NCBI GenBank assembly: GCA_014800385.1
Contig: JAAVGE010000024.1
Location: forward strand, 33,324-89,020
DNA length: 55,697 nucleotides
Origin: Bacteroidales bacterium
Lineage (GTDB): Bacteria; Bacteroidota; Bacteroidia; Bacteroidales; Muribaculaceae
Direction of reading: 5' to 3'
This document shows positions 37,209 to 46,039 of this stretch, piece after piece (position 1 is the stretch's first letter; each line of letters starts with the position of its first letter). The notes under the pieces were generated by a model that was not told where the DNA came from, searched no databases, and saw only the letters and a list, made by a program, of their open reading frames with translations. The position numbers and the translations under genes are program-made.

Positions 37209-37709
37209 ATGCTCACAAACAAAATAAAATTTATCATATTCAGTTTGTTGGGGTTTATCATGATCTCATGCAAGAATAAACCATCTGAGTTCTACTATTA
37301 TGACTTTTATGCCGAATATGCGATTTACACCATAGAAAGCAAGGAATACGGGACTGCCATTTTGACGTTGAAGTATAAAGAATCTTCATATTCTGTAATA
37401 GTTTCAGAAACAAATTTAATCAACTTCGGTACATTTTCAGTCAATGGCGACACATTGAAAATTAAACCTCAATTAACAGCCCGGAAGGATAGCGAGGGGA
37501 AACTATGTTGCTCACCAATAGAACTCCATAGCGATGATTTTTGTATAACATACCTCATAAATAAGAATGTAATCAACATGGTATATCCAACGGATTCCAT
37601 CAGTAGTACCGCAAGGAATCTATCTGATAATTATCCTAAAAGAATGTACCTGACAGTACCTCTGAATAAATCAATTCGAAAAAGTGAGAATATTAATAGT
37701 CAAATGTAA
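37209..37709 (+). CDS. Unknown putative lipoprotein, paralogue of the previous gene
   Basis: A 166-residue lipoprotein (signal MLTNKIKFIIFSLLGFIMISC, lipobox MISC). LKYKESSYSVIV…NFGTFSVNGDTLKIKPQLTAR lines up with NYSDSTFITS…EAGTFIKRNDTTLMLSPNVLLR of the product at 36732, so the pair arose by duplication. Nine bases separate the two genes. Function unknown. The 102-bp gap after it contains no clear promoter. Confidence 0.7.
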   Translation: MLTNKIKFIIFSLLGFIMISCKNKPSEFYYYDFYAEYAIYTIESKEYGTAILTLKYKESSYSVIVSETNLINFGTFSVNGDTLKIKPQLTARKDSEGKLCCSPIELHSDDFCITYLINKNVINMVYPTDSISSTARNLSDNYPKRMYLTVPLNKSIRKSENINSQM

Positions 37710-37811
37710 GAAACCGTTTAAATTACATCGCTCTTGACAAGATAAGTTTTTATATCTACACGTTCACCAATGAGTAGAACTACTAATTCAGAACGAAGAA
37801 AGAATTAAGAA

Positions 37812-38309
37812 ATGACAAATTATGAATCTTTTGGCGCTATAGATATCACCATTGTGGGGACTATTCTTTTTATAGTAACTTCTACTGTGTTTTTATACGG
37901 AATTGTGCGATCAGGAAGAAACGGTTCCTTTAAAATGGAAAGTAAAGATATGAAAAGGATTGGGTTGGCAATGGCGGTTATTTTTTGTTTTGTTTATGCT
38001 TCATTTTTACCTGTATATTTCCCAAAACTAATCTTTGATGATATTCACACAAATGCAATAGAACCGATGCATGGAAAAGCGGAAATTGGATCAACATTCC
38101 CATGGGGGACAAAACTATATTTGGATAATGGCGATACTTATCGCATCAGAGTGGAAAGTAGAGACGAGTTTATTGACAAATTAAATGCCGGCGCCTTGAT
38201 ATACAAACGTGCAGATTCAAATGATATTTATCTGATTCATAAATCCGACACTGTTTGTTATCCACTGAACCACAGTTGTAACCCAAATGATTATAGGCTT
38301 TATGAATGA
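37812..38309 (+). CDS. Two-helix membrane protein, family A
   Basis: A 165-residue paralogue of the 35113 product. Helices at about 12-32 and 49-70, then MHGKAEIGSTFPWGTKLYLDNGDTY, DEFIDKLNAGALIYKRADSND and IYLIHKSDTVCYPL. The start is the first ATG giving a complete first helix. Its stop overlaps the start of the next family-B gene, repeating the A-B arrangement seen at 35113/35604. Confidence 0.72.
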   Translation: MTNYESFGAIDITIVGTILFIVTSTVFLYGIVRSGRNGSFKMESKDMKRIGLAMAVIFCFVYASFLPVYFPKLIFDDIHTNAIEPMHGKAEIGSTFPWGTKLYLDNGDTYRIRVESRDEFIDKLNAGALIYKRADSNDIYLIHKSDTVCYPLNHSCNPNDYRLYE

Positions 38310-38763
38310 AATAGAAATTGAAATACTCAAGAACACTCTTTTGATAGGTGGATTGCTTATGGTCGCATATCTAATTTTCAAATATCTGTTCAGGTCACTT
38401 TATGATTATCTCTTTAATTTCGATATTGGTACGGTATGTTTTGCGCTTATAGTCGCCATGTTTATAATTATTTCATATTGCGCGGATAGACGGGATGTCA
38501 TTGAACACAATTTCATCCCGCTGAAACTTGCAGCACTTAATAATTGTCAGGCAGAAGCGGAGAAACTGACTAAAATGCCTTATGGTGTGAAATTACATAT
38601 AAAAGATCGACCGAACAGGACATATAGATTGTATATCAATTCACACAATGATGAATTTATTGAAAAGGTCAATAGTGGTTACACCGTGAGCAAAATGCGC
38701 AACTCCACTGATATACTTCTGATTCATGGAAGTGATTCGGTTTATTATAATCTCTATTATTAA
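38302..38763 (+). CDS. Two-helix membrane protein, family B
   Basis: A 153-residue protein from ATG 38302 (MNEIEIEILKN), 8-bp overlap with the preceding stop; an alternative ATG at 38287 adds five residues. Helices at about 8-28 and 42-62, then KMPYGVKLHIKDRPNRTY, NDEFIEKVNSGYTVSKMR and ILLIHGSDSVYYNLYY. Strongly similar to the other family-B products in the C-terminal 75 residues. Last gene of island 2. Confidence 0.72.
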   Translation: MNEIEIEILKNTLLIGGLLMVAYLIFKYLFRSLYDYLFNFDIGTVCFALIVAMFIIISYCADRRDVIEHNFIPLKLAALNNCQAEAEKLTKMPYGVKLHIKDRPNRTYRLYINSHNDEFIEKVNSGYTVSKMRNSTDILLIHGSDSVYYNLYY

Positions 38764-38877
38764 ACACTCGCTTAACCTTATCCGACTTAACAAACTCAAG
38801 AAACGTAACGGAAAATTGGAAATAATTTATTAAATTTGTGGTTTGATAGGCTTCAACCGCCCTTTTCCGTTATAATT

Positions 38878-39726
38878 ATGGATAATCAGAATTATACTAT
38901 CAAGCCTAATGTGCTTGACTACGACGATATTGTGAAACTTGTGCCCCGACTGCAGGGTCATGAGAAACTTGTTAACGGCTTGCTCCACTTTCTGAGTGTG
39001 GATAAGGTGAATGAGATTCACAGCCGTTTCTGCGACACTCCCGGACCGGAGTTTGTGCGACGTATGTTGTTCGACGGCTTCAAAATCCGGCTTCGCATCG
39101 ACAATGAGGAACTGCTCAATAACCTTCCTCAGGGAGCATTCGTCACGGTGTCGAACCATCCGTTCGGCGCACTGGACGGCATAACGCTGATCCATCTTAT
39201 CGCCTCGCGTCGTCCGGAGTTCAAGGTTATGGTGAACATGATACTGAACCAGATCAGTGCCATGCGCCCCAACTTCATTGCCGTCGACGCACTTGCCTCG
39301 AATGACCCTGCAAAGAAACAGGTGTCGATGCGCGGCATTCGTGAGGTGATAAAGCAGGTTCGCAGCGGTAATCCTGTCGGTTTCTTCCCAGCCGGAGCAG
39401 TAAGCAAAGTCAACCTCAAGGGTGAATTGAACGACCGCCAGTGGCAACCATCGGTGGTCAGACTGATCGAGCAGTTGAAAGTGCCCGTCATACCTATATA
39501 TTTCCACGGCTCCAACTCCTGGTGGTTCAACTTCTTAGGAGTGGTCAGTTGGCAGTTGCGCACCCTGCGCCTGCCCGCCGAAGTATTCCGCAAATGCGGC
39601 AAAGAGATTCACGTCAGTGTCGGCGACATCATCTCCGTGGAGGAACAGCAGCGCCATCAGGGCTCAGTCACTGAATTCGGAGAGTTTCTCAAATCAAAAA
39701 CCTACGAACTGAAAAAATGCAGATAA
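38878..39726 (+). CDS. Lysophospholipid acyltransferase family protein
   Basis: A 282-residue acyltransferase of the PlsC-like superfamily. Catalytic motif VSNHPFGALDGITL near residue 85 (His and Asp), a second block FNFFPAGAVSKVNLKG near 165, and VIPIYFHGSNSWWFNFLG near 198. This branch, with NHPFG.LDG, includes bacterial enzymes making acyl-amino-acid or phospholipids. I chose ATG 38878 (MDNQNYTIKPNVLDYDD); the longer frame begins with a TTG at 38836 that sits inside a TAAATTTG -7 box (38831-38838). Its stop overlaps the sigma-54 activator start by 10 bp. Confidence 0.85.
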   Translation: MDNQNYTIKPNVLDYDDIVKLVPRLQGHEKLVNGLLHFLSVDKVNEIHSRFCDTPGPEFVRRMLFDGFKIRLRIDNEELLNNLPQGAFVTVSNHPFGALDGITLIHLIASRRPEFKVMVNMILNQISAMRPNFIAVDALASNDPAKKQVSMRGIREVIKQVRSGNPVGFFPAGAVSKVNLKGELNDRQWQPSVVRLIEQLKVPVIPIYFHGSNSWWFNFLGVVSWQLRTLRLPAEVFRKCGKEIHVSVGDIISVEEQQRHQGSVTEFGEFLKSKTYELKKCR

Positions 39727-40928
39727 TACCGCCACCGGAACCCCAGGAAGTTCAGCAAGCCAAGATGCGCTTCGGCATTGTGGGAAATGCACCCGCGCTG
39801 ATAGCGGCCATCCAGCGTGCCATACTCGTTGCGCCCATAAACATCTCCGTGCTTGTCACCGGCGAGAGTGGGTCGGGTAAGGAGTTTTTTCCAAAGATCG
39901 TCCACCAGTTCAGTCCCCGCAAACACAATAAATATTTTGCGGTAAACTGCGGTGCCATCCCCGAGGGGACTATCGACTCGGAACTTTTCGGGCATGAGAA
40001 AGGAGCCTTCACCAGTGCGGTGTCGGCACGCAAAGGCTATTTTGAAGAGGCCGACGGAGGCACCATCTTTCTTGATGAGGTGGCCGAACTCCCTCTGCCC
40101 ACACAGGCCCGTCTGCTCCGTGTTCTTGAAACCGGAGAATTCATGAAGGTGGGGTCATCAACCATACAGCGCACCGACATCCGTGTGGTGGCCGCAACCA
40201 ACGTTGACCTGCAGAAGGCGATACGCGAAGGCCGGTTCCGCGAGGATCTGTATTACCGTCTGTCGGGTGTGCAGATACCTGTTCCGCCACTGCGCGAACG
40301 TGGCAACGACATTCTGCTGTTAGCACGCAAATTCGCCACCGACTTCGCCGAACGCTACACCCTTCCCCCCATCACCTTCTCCGACTCAGCCCGACATATG
40401 ATGCTGACCTACCGCTGGCCCGGCAACATCCGTCAGTTAAAGAATATCGTGGAGCAGATTGCCATTTTCGATGCAGGCAACGAAGTTGACCGTGAGAATC
40501 TGCTGACCTATATCCCTGAGAATGAGACCGTCTACACTCCGGCCCTTTGCAACGACCACACCTCATCGGATCACTCCTACGCCAAGGAACGCGAACTGCT
40601 GTTCAACATGATTTTCCGCATGCAGCGCGAAATTGACCGTCTGCGCACCATAGTTGATGAAAAAGAGAGCGGTGCTCACCCCGCCGATACTCTCCCTGTG
40701 GCTGCCGAGGAACTGTCGGTGCATCATAATCCGCATGCCATAATCCCCTATTCGCCGGTCGAGGATATAACAGAACAGGACTCCGCCCCCATCTCCGCCG
40801 ACGATGAAAAGGAGATGATACGCCGTGCCCTCGAACGCAACGACGGTCGTCGCAAAGCAACCGCCAAAGAACTGAACATCTCCGAACGAACCCTTTACAG
40901 AAAAATCAAAGAATATGACCTGGAATAG
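39717..40928 (+). CDS. Sigma-54-interacting transcriptional activator with GAFTSA loop
   Basis: A 403-residue NtrC-type activator without a receiver domain. The AAA+ domain runs from about residue 20 to 250: Walker A GESGSGKE near 43, the sigma-54 contact loop GAFTSA at 96-101 (consensus GAFTGA), Walker B GGTIFLDE near 112, and the arginine-finger region EDLYYRLSGVQIPVPPLRERG. A linker of about 110 residues leads to a Fis-type HTH (RKATAKELNISERTLYRKIKEYD). The lack of an N-terminal sensor suggests constitutive action or control by partner proteins. It is overlapped by the acyltransferase before it and the LptE gene after it (14 bp), implying envelope-linked regulation. Confidence 0.93.
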   Translation: MQIIPPPEPQEVQQAKMRFGIVGNAPALIAAIQRAILVAPINISVLVTGESGSGKEFFPKIVHQFSPRKHNKYFAVNCGAIPEGTIDSELFGHEKGAFTSAVSARKGYFEEADGGTIFLDEVAELPLPTQARLLRVLETGEFMKVGSSTIQRTDIRVVAATNVDLQKAIREGRFREDLYYRLSGVQIPVPPLRERGNDILLLARKFATDFAERYTLPPITFSDSARHMMLTYRWPGNIRQLKNIVEQIAIFDAGNEVDRENLLTYIPENETVYTPALCNDHTSSDHSYAKERELLFNMIFRMQREIDRLRTIVDEKESGAHPADTLPVAAEELSVHHNPHAIIPYSPVEDITEQDSAPISADDEKEMIRRALERNDGRRKATAKELNISERTLYRKIKEYDLE

Positions 40929-41439
40929 ACTCCTTGCCCTGCCTCTGCTCCTGATTCTGGCAATGATTCCCGCCTGGCAGGGGTGCATACCCAGTTATAA
41001 ACTCAATGGCTCAGCCCTTGACTATTCGGTCTATAAAACCATACGTATCAGCGAGTTTCCCATTCGTGCCGCTCTGGTTTATCCACCTCTGCAACAGACT
41101 TTCGAAAACGAACTGATGGACTATGTGACCCGCAACACGCGCCTGCAGATTACCGAGGGCGCATCCGACCTTGAACTGGAGGGTGAGATCACCGGATATA
41201 ACCTGTCGCCTCAGGCAGTCACCGAGAATGCCTACGCCTCTATGACGCGTCTGACCATAAACGTACGTGTGAAATATAATGACCTGCGCGATGAAAGAAA
41301 CAACGTTGACCAGACCTTCTCGGCATATCGTGATTTCAGCAGCGAGGAGATGCTCACCGACGTACAGGATGAACTATGTCAGCAGATAAGCAAAGAACTT
41401 GTCGACCTAATTTTCAACGCCACACTCGGAAACTGGTAA
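40915..41439 (+). CDS. lptE: LptE-like LPS-assembly lipoprotein
   Basis: A 174-residue lipoprotein: signal ending AWQGC near residue 24, then the LptE/DUF-type domain with YKLNGSALDYSVYKTIRISEFP, TLQIT-like strands, and LELEGEITGYNLSPQAV near 85. In Gram-negatives LptE plugs the LptD barrel and helps place lipopolysaccharide in the outer leaflet. Bacteroidetes homologues are commonly next to a sigma-54 activator gene, as here. It starts 14 bp inside the end of the activator gene. Confidence 0.85.
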   Translation: MTWNRLLALPLLLILAMIPAWQGCIPSYKLNGSALDYSVYKTIRISEFPIRAALVYPPLQQTFENELMDYVTRNTRLQITEGASDLELEGEITGYNLSPQAVTENAYASMTRLTINVRVKYNDLRDERNNVDQTFSAYRDFSSEEMLTDVQDELCQQISKELVDLIFNATLGNW

Positions 41440-42194
41440 TGACCCGCACTGAAGAACAAATAACACTGCTGCTGCAGCCCGATGGCACGCCGGAGACGAA
41501 ACTCGCCGCCGCCCGTGACCTTATCTCCCGCTACCCCTGCTTCCTCCTTCCTGCCATCGTGGCATTGAAGGAGTGTCGCGGTCTGCTCAATGAAAAAGAG
41601 GTTAAGGAACTGACCCTGAAAGTGGCTCTGTCCGACCCGAGCCATGCCGCACTGTTTGACCTTATGAGCACCCGTGCCGAGGAGTTCCGCCACTTCTATC
41701 CCGAGGATGAAACCCCTTCGCGCCCCACAACCGAGGATGCCATCGACACCTTCCTGCAGCGTTACGGAGGAGGGAAAAACAATGCCGAGGAGACAGAACT
41801 GCTTGAACGGCTCATATTCAATCCCGTTCCCGACTATGCCTCAGTGCTTGAGCAGCAGGAGGCTGCCGACCCACATCCCACCACTGAACCCCTCCCCGAT
41901 TCAGCCGATGCCCGCATTGATGAATTCATACGCAAGCACTCGCCGGAAAGACCCGAAGATACGCCCGTTGCCGTCGAGCAGCCACGTGTAACTCACATCC
42001 CCGATCCGTCGCCTGACTCTCTGCTGAGCGAATCACTCGCCAAGTTCCACATCCGCCGACGTCAGTATGACAAAGCCCTGGAAATAATACGCAACCTCAT
42101 GGTGTCCCATCCTGCGAAAGCCGACCAATACGAGGCTCAGATACGTTTCCTGAAAAAACTTATCCGTAACCGGGAACTGACAGAAAACAACTAA
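41439..42194 (+). CDS. Unknown helical protein (possibly TPR-like)
   Basis: A 251-residue protein starting at ATG 41439, whose A overlaps the LptE stop (TAATG). No signal peptide. Residues about 1-75 are helical, the middle is Pro/Glu-rich, and the C-terminal 55 residues (SLAKFHIRRRQYDKALEIIRNL…KADQYEAQIRFLKKLI) look like one to two TPR-like helix pairs. Proteins of this kind follow lptE in many Bacteroidales, but I know of no assigned function. It ends the operon; the 330-bp gap after it (42195-42523) holds the second palindromic repeat. Confidence 0.7.
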   Translation: MTRTEEQITLLLQPDGTPETKLAAARDLISRYPCFLLPAIVALKECRGLLNEKEVKELTLKVALSDPSHAALFDLMSTRAEEFRHFYPEDETPSRPTTEDAIDTFLQRYGGGKNNAEETELLERLIFNPVPDYASVLEQQEAADPHPTTEPLPDSADARIDEFIRKHSPERPEDTPVAVEQPRVTHIPDPSPDSLLSESLAKFHIRRRQYDKALEIIRNLMVSHPAKADQYEAQIRFLKKLIRNRELTENN

Positions 42195-42254
42195 TGAAGT
42201 CGTCTATACTTTTAACGAAAATATAATAATCGTTAGAAAGTATTTTCTTCAAGA

Positions 42255-42404
42255 GGGTGTGTCAAAATAGGCGAAGCATCGCCGTATATGCGGCTGCTCC
42301 ATGGAGCAGCCCTACAAGGCTAATACGCTCATTGTCAAGAGTGTAGGAATGCTCCCTGGAGCATCCGCCGAATATACATCACTGTCCATGAACGTACAAC
42401 ACAT
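42255..42404. repeat. Dispersed palindromic intergenic repeat, copy 2 (inverted relative to copy 1)
   Basis: About 150 bp matching the reverse complement of 5344-5502 over nearly the whole length, with a short internal difference near 42272-42288. It keeps the perfect palindrome GGCTGCTCCATGGAGCAGCC at 42292-42311; the second palindrome is imperfect here (ATGCTCCCTGGAGCAT core at 42349-42364). Between it and the GH97 gene there is a 7-bp inverted repeat TACCGGC/GCCGGTA (42412-42441) and nothing else recognisable. Confidence 0.85.
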
Positions 42405-42523
42405 ACAAGAATACCGGCCTACGTTCACACGCAAGCCGGTACAAGAACATTTGATTGTAAAAATTACCTTCTGGCAATCTTTTTTACCTTAAAAAGGTAT
42501 AGAGTTAAAATAATAAATCCAAA

Positions 42524-44617
42524 TTATAGTTTGCGGATCTGAATTGCAGCACCGCCGCCGGGAGCCAGAGGCTGGCGCAGTTTCTGACCCGGTTTAACCT
42601 TCACTGTTCTGATGCGGTAAGCCTGGGGATTATCCTTCCAGTGTGCATCAGGTGCATCTTCATATATCTTGGCCTCGTACTTTCCATCGGGAAGGAAACT
42701 GAGGTCAATTTCGGCCACACGCGCATTCTCATCGGTGATAGCACCAACATACCAGTCATCGGAATGTTTATCGCGACGTGCAACGGTGATATAACGGTTA
42801 GGTTCAGCCTCCAGATAACGTGAGTCGGACCAATCCACCGGCACATCCTTGATAAACTGGAACGCATCAGGGAAACGTTCATAGTTTTCCGGAAGGTCAC
42901 ACGCCATCTGCATGGGTGAAGGCATGGTCATATACAGGGCAAGTTGGCGTGCCAGAGTAGTTCCGGCCTGCGAGTCCTTACCCTCGTTGTAATAACTCAT
43001 GCGGGTTTCAAACAAACCGGGGGTATAGTCCATAGGACCACCTTTCAGTCGGGTGAAGGGGAGAATACAGGTGTGTGAAGGGGGGTTGCCTCCCATTGAT
43101 TCAAACTCACCGCCGCGGGCCGACTCCTGAGCGAGCCAGTTGGGATAAGTTCGGCACAAACCGGTAGGACGCGGAGCCTCATGGCTGTCAACCATAATCT
43201 GATAGTCAGCGGCACGCTCAATGACGTGGCGCGCATGGTCAACCATCCACTGCGAGGTGTGATGTTCGGAGCGGGGGATGATAGCACCCACATAACCGGT
43301 TTTCACAGCATCATAGTTATTATCCTTCATGAATTGGAACGCACGGTCCAGTTGCAGTTCATAATCAGCCGCATTTGCTGCCGTTTCGTGGTGCATGATA
43401 AGTTTCACACCCTTCTCCTTGGCATAGTCGCGCAGAGCGGGGAGATCAAAGTCGGGATAGGGTTTGTCAAACAGGAACTGACGGTTCTTGCGATAACTTG
43501 CCCAGTCTTCCCAACCTTCATTCCAACCCTCTACAAGTACACCGTCAATGCCGTTGGCGGCAGCGAAATCAATGTAACGCTTCACATTCTCGGTATTGGC
43601 CGGATGGCGTCCGTTAGGAGTCAGTTTTGAGTAATCGGTTACTCCGGGTTTTGCCAGATGATCATCTGAATAAGCCCAGGTTTTCTGATTACCGGTGAAC
43701 ATCTCCCACCACACACCCATGAACTTCATAGGCTTGATCCATGAGGTGTCCTCGATTTTGCACGGTTCATTCAGATTCAGCACAAGTTGTGATGAAAGGA
43801 TGTCGCGCGCATCATCGCTGGCGATAAGCGTACGCCAGGGGGTGTTAAATGGCATCTGAAGATATGCGCTCACTCCGAGACGGTCAGGCACAAGGTGTGA
43901 CTTCATGGAGTAAGTTGCCGGATCCACATCAAGGAGCATGGCGGGATAACCGTCAAGAGCCGCCTCGTGAGCATTGATATAAACGCCGTCAGTGGTCTTG
44001 ATAAGGAGCGGAGTCTGCACGGTCAGACCTTCCGCACGCTGCGCCTCGGAGTGGCGATGGTAGTTTTTCAGAGCATCTTCCAGTCCTGAGAATGTAGTCT
44101 CAGACCAGAGGTACTCGTCGGTGTCATAATCGCCGGGTATGGCATACAGTTTATGATTGTCCGTATAGTTGAACTCGGTGATTTCATCGGTAACGGTCAG
44201 ATAGTTTGAACCGTTCTGCACGGGCATCTCATAGCGAAAGCCCAGACCATCGTCAAACAGGCGGAAACGCACGGTCAGCGCACGCTCCGGATGTTCTGCT
44301 TTCAGATCCACGGTGAGTTCACGGAAGTGGTCACGGACGGTGGAATATTCCCCCCACACAGGTTCCCATGAGCGGTCGACCGTAGCGGTGTCGGTGCCGG
44401 CGATGTGGAATCCTTTTGTGAAGTCCGTTTCCTTGGTCACGATACCCAGTCGGCTTGACTTGATGACAGGTTTTCCCTTATAATCAAGAGAATAGACCGG
44501 GGTACCCTCTGCATTCACATCAACGTTCAGCAAGAAAGCGCCGTTGGGCGATGTGATGCTTACGGCAGCCATTTCCATGGCTGTCGCAAGCAATAGTAAT
44601 GACATAATATTCTTCAT
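42524..44617 (-). CDS. Glycoside hydrolase family 97 alpha-glucosidase (SusB-like)
   Basis: A 697-residue exported enzyme (signal MKNIMSLLLLATAMEMAAVS). Family-97 features of the inverting, SusB-type branch: GVLVEGWNEGWEDW near residue 358, KLIMHHETAANAADYE near 405, MVDSHEAPRPTGLCRTYPNW near 466 and QESARGGEFE near 490, carrying the Glu residues that bind the catalytic water and calcium. It would release glucose from alpha-glucosides in the periplasm. It closes the starch operon and also has its own promoter (44660-44691). Confidence 0.95.
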   Translation of the reverse strand: MKNIMSLLLLATAMEMAAVSITSPNGAFLLNVDVNAEGTPVYSLDYKGKPVIKSSRLGIVTKETDFTKGFHIAGTDTATVDRSWEPVWGEYSTVRDHFRELTVDLKAEHPERALTVRFRLFDDGLGFRYEMPVQNGSNYLTVTDEITEFNYTDNHKLYAIPGDYDTDEYLWSETTFSGLEDALKNYHRHSEAQRAEGLTVQTPLLIKTTDGVYINAHEAALDGYPAMLLDVDPATYSMKSHLVPDRLGVSAYLQMPFNTPWRTLIASDDARDILSSQLVLNLNEPCKIEDTSWIKPMKFMGVWWEMFTGNQKTWAYSDDHLAKPGVTDYSKLTPNGRHPANTENVKRYIDFAAANGIDGVLVEGWNEGWEDWASYRKNRQFLFDKPYPDFDLPALRDYAKEKGVKLIMHHETAANAADYELQLDRAFQFMKDNNYDAVKTGYVGAIIPRSEHHTSQWMVDHARHVIERAADYQIMVDSHEAPRPTGLCRTYPNWLAQESARGGEFESMGGNPPSHTCILPFTRLKGGPMDYTPGLFETRMSYYNEGKDSQAGTTLARQLALYMTMPSPMQMACDLPENYERFPDAFQFIKDVPVDWSDSRYLEAEPNRYITVARRDKHSDDWYVGAITDENARVAEIDLSFLPDGKYEAKIYEDAPDAHWKDNPQAYRIRTVKVKPGQKLRQPLAPGGGAAIQIRKL

Positions 44618-44643
44618 GTACTAATAATGTATTTAGTGAATTT

Positions 44644-44691
44644 TATATTCTCAACGCTCCAAAGATACGGAATTATTTTGAGAGTATAAAA
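44644..44691 (-). promoter_or_regulatory. Internal promoter of the GH97 gene inside an inverted repeat
   Basis: On the minus strand TATCTTTG (44660-44667) is a perfect -7 box with TTTT (44688-44691) 20 bp upstream. TATATTCTCAA (44644-44654) and TTGAGAGTATA (44678-44688) form an inverted repeat (10 of 11 bp) that encloses the -7 box. An operator or a stem-loop is possible. Confidence 0.55.
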
Positions 44692-44698
44692 CCATAAA

Positions 44699-46027
44699 TT
44701 AGTTCATCAGAATTGTATATGCGTAGGGTTCAAGATTAATCACCAGAGGAGCGGCTGCAGTACCTCCGTTGATGAGGTCAGTCATTGACGCACCGGCAAG
44801 TTGAATGGGTGTTCTTACGGTCTGCGCTGAACCTGTCACATTCACTGCCACAAGAAGTGTATGACCGGGGATTGATCGGGTAAAGCATACCACAGATGAA
44901 TTTGAATAGTCAGTGAGTTCGCCGCGGCGCACCTCGGCCGATTCCTGAAATGCGGCATCGATAGCGGTATAGACACCGGTCAGTTCTTCTGAGAAATCCA
45001 GAGTGGTGTAGTTGAAGAACGACAGTTTGCCGGAGATACCGCTTGCATCCATCGATGAGTAAATCATGGGGGTACCGTTCAGCATTGAAGCCAGAACGTA
45101 TGCCGCAGGGATACCGTCGACCGAGCCGAAGTAGGTTGATACGTTGTTTTCAGCGGCTACGTCGTGGTTGAAGGCATAGCGGAGGATTGATTTACCTTCG
45201 GGAACCTTTGCCAGAGCCTCGGCGGCTTTCTTAACCACGTCGGAAGGTTTGCCACCGTTGAAAGCATCGGAGATTGATGTTGAACTTGTCCAGTCGTAGA
45301 TCATATCGAAGCCATCGGCGTAGTAATCATAGTTGGCTGTTTCCGCAATCATGATCATATCTGCATTTTTAGCGCGGAGAGCCTCGATGGTGTTGCTCCA
45401 GAATTCGTGGGGCACACCGTCGGCATAGTCGCAACGATAGCCATCGATACCCAGTTTGTCAACCCAGAAAAGCATGGCATTTTTCATTGCTTCACCCACT
45501 TCGGGATTACTGAAGTCCAGTTGAGCCACATCGCTCCATCCTGAGGGAGAAACAATGTTGCCGTCGGCGTTACGCACATACCAGTCGGGATGTTCGCTGA
45601 TCCATGCGCAGTCCCATGCAGTGTGGTTGGCGACCCAGTCGAAGATTACCTTCATTCCGGCACCGTGAGCGGCGCTGACCATATTCTCCAGGTCAGCCAT
45701 AGTGCCGTAACGGGGATTGACAGCAGTGAAGTTGCGCACACAGTAGGGTGAGCCAATGCCATTGAGTTCGCCCGGTTCATAAACAGGCATCACCCAAAGG
45801 ATATCGCAGTCCATTGAAGCGATACGTGAAACCTGGTTGGTCAGCCCCTTGATACATTCGTTATCACCGAAGAAGCGGGGATTGGCCTGATAGATTACAT
45901 TGGATGACACTTCCGGACCCACAGCAGGAGCCTCGGGATTGGCAGGCATATCGATCTCGTATGATGTACAGCCTGTAACTGCCAGTGCCACAGTGGCAAG
46001 TATGGATGATATTTTCTTTGTTTTCAT
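44699..46027 (-). CDS. Glycoside hydrolase family 13 alpha-amylase lipoprotein (SusG-like)
   Basis: A 442-residue outer-membrane-type lipoprotein (lipobox AVTGC, Cys20). The TIM barrel holds all four GH13 regions: FDWVANHT near residue 130 (His135), GYRCDYAD with the nucleophile Asp200, MIAETANY with the acid/base Glu229, and FNHD with Asp289. It is much shorter than SusG (about 690) because there is no inserted CBM58 domain. It probably cuts starch or malto-oligosaccharides at the cell surface. It starts 12 bp after the starch-binding lipoprotein gene, in the same operon. Confidence 0.94.
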   Translation of the reverse strand: MKTKKISSILATVALAVTGCTSYEIDMPANPEAPAVGPEVSSNVIYQANPRFFGDNECIKGLTNQVSRIASMDCDILWVMPVYEPGELNGIGSPYCVRNFTAVNPRYGTMADLENMVSAAHGAGMKVIFDWVANHTAWDCAWISEHPDWYVRNADGNIVSPSGWSDVAQLDFSNPEVGEAMKNAMLFWVDKLGIDGYRCDYADGVPHEFWSNTIEALRAKNADMIMIAETANYDYYADGFDMIYDWTSSTSISDAFNGGKPSDVVKKAAEALAKVPEGKSILRYAFNHDVAAENNVSTYFGSVDGIPAAYVLASMLNGTPMIYSSMDASGISGKLSFFNYTTLDFSEELTGVYTAIDAAFQESAEVRRGELTDYSNSSVVCFTRSIPGHTLLVAVNVTGSAQTVRTPIQLAGASMTDLINGGTAAAPLVINLEPYAYTILMN

Positions 46028-46039
46028 GTAAGGTATCTG

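Noticed and set aside
38836-38877. TTG start 42 bp upstream for the acyltransferase
   Set aside because: The TTG is part of the TAAATTTG -7 box, so it would not lie within the transcript; the ATG at 38878 gives a normal N-terminus.
42301-42492. Open frame of 63 codons after the lptE operon
   Set aside because: It begins inside the palindromic repeat and its first part is the translation of that repeat; the matching repeat at 5344-5502 has no such gene. No promoter or family resemblance.
42485-42499. TACCTT-AAA-AAGGTA stem as the GH97 terminator
   Set aside because: On the minus strand the stem is followed by As, not Ts, and the stem is only 6 bp.
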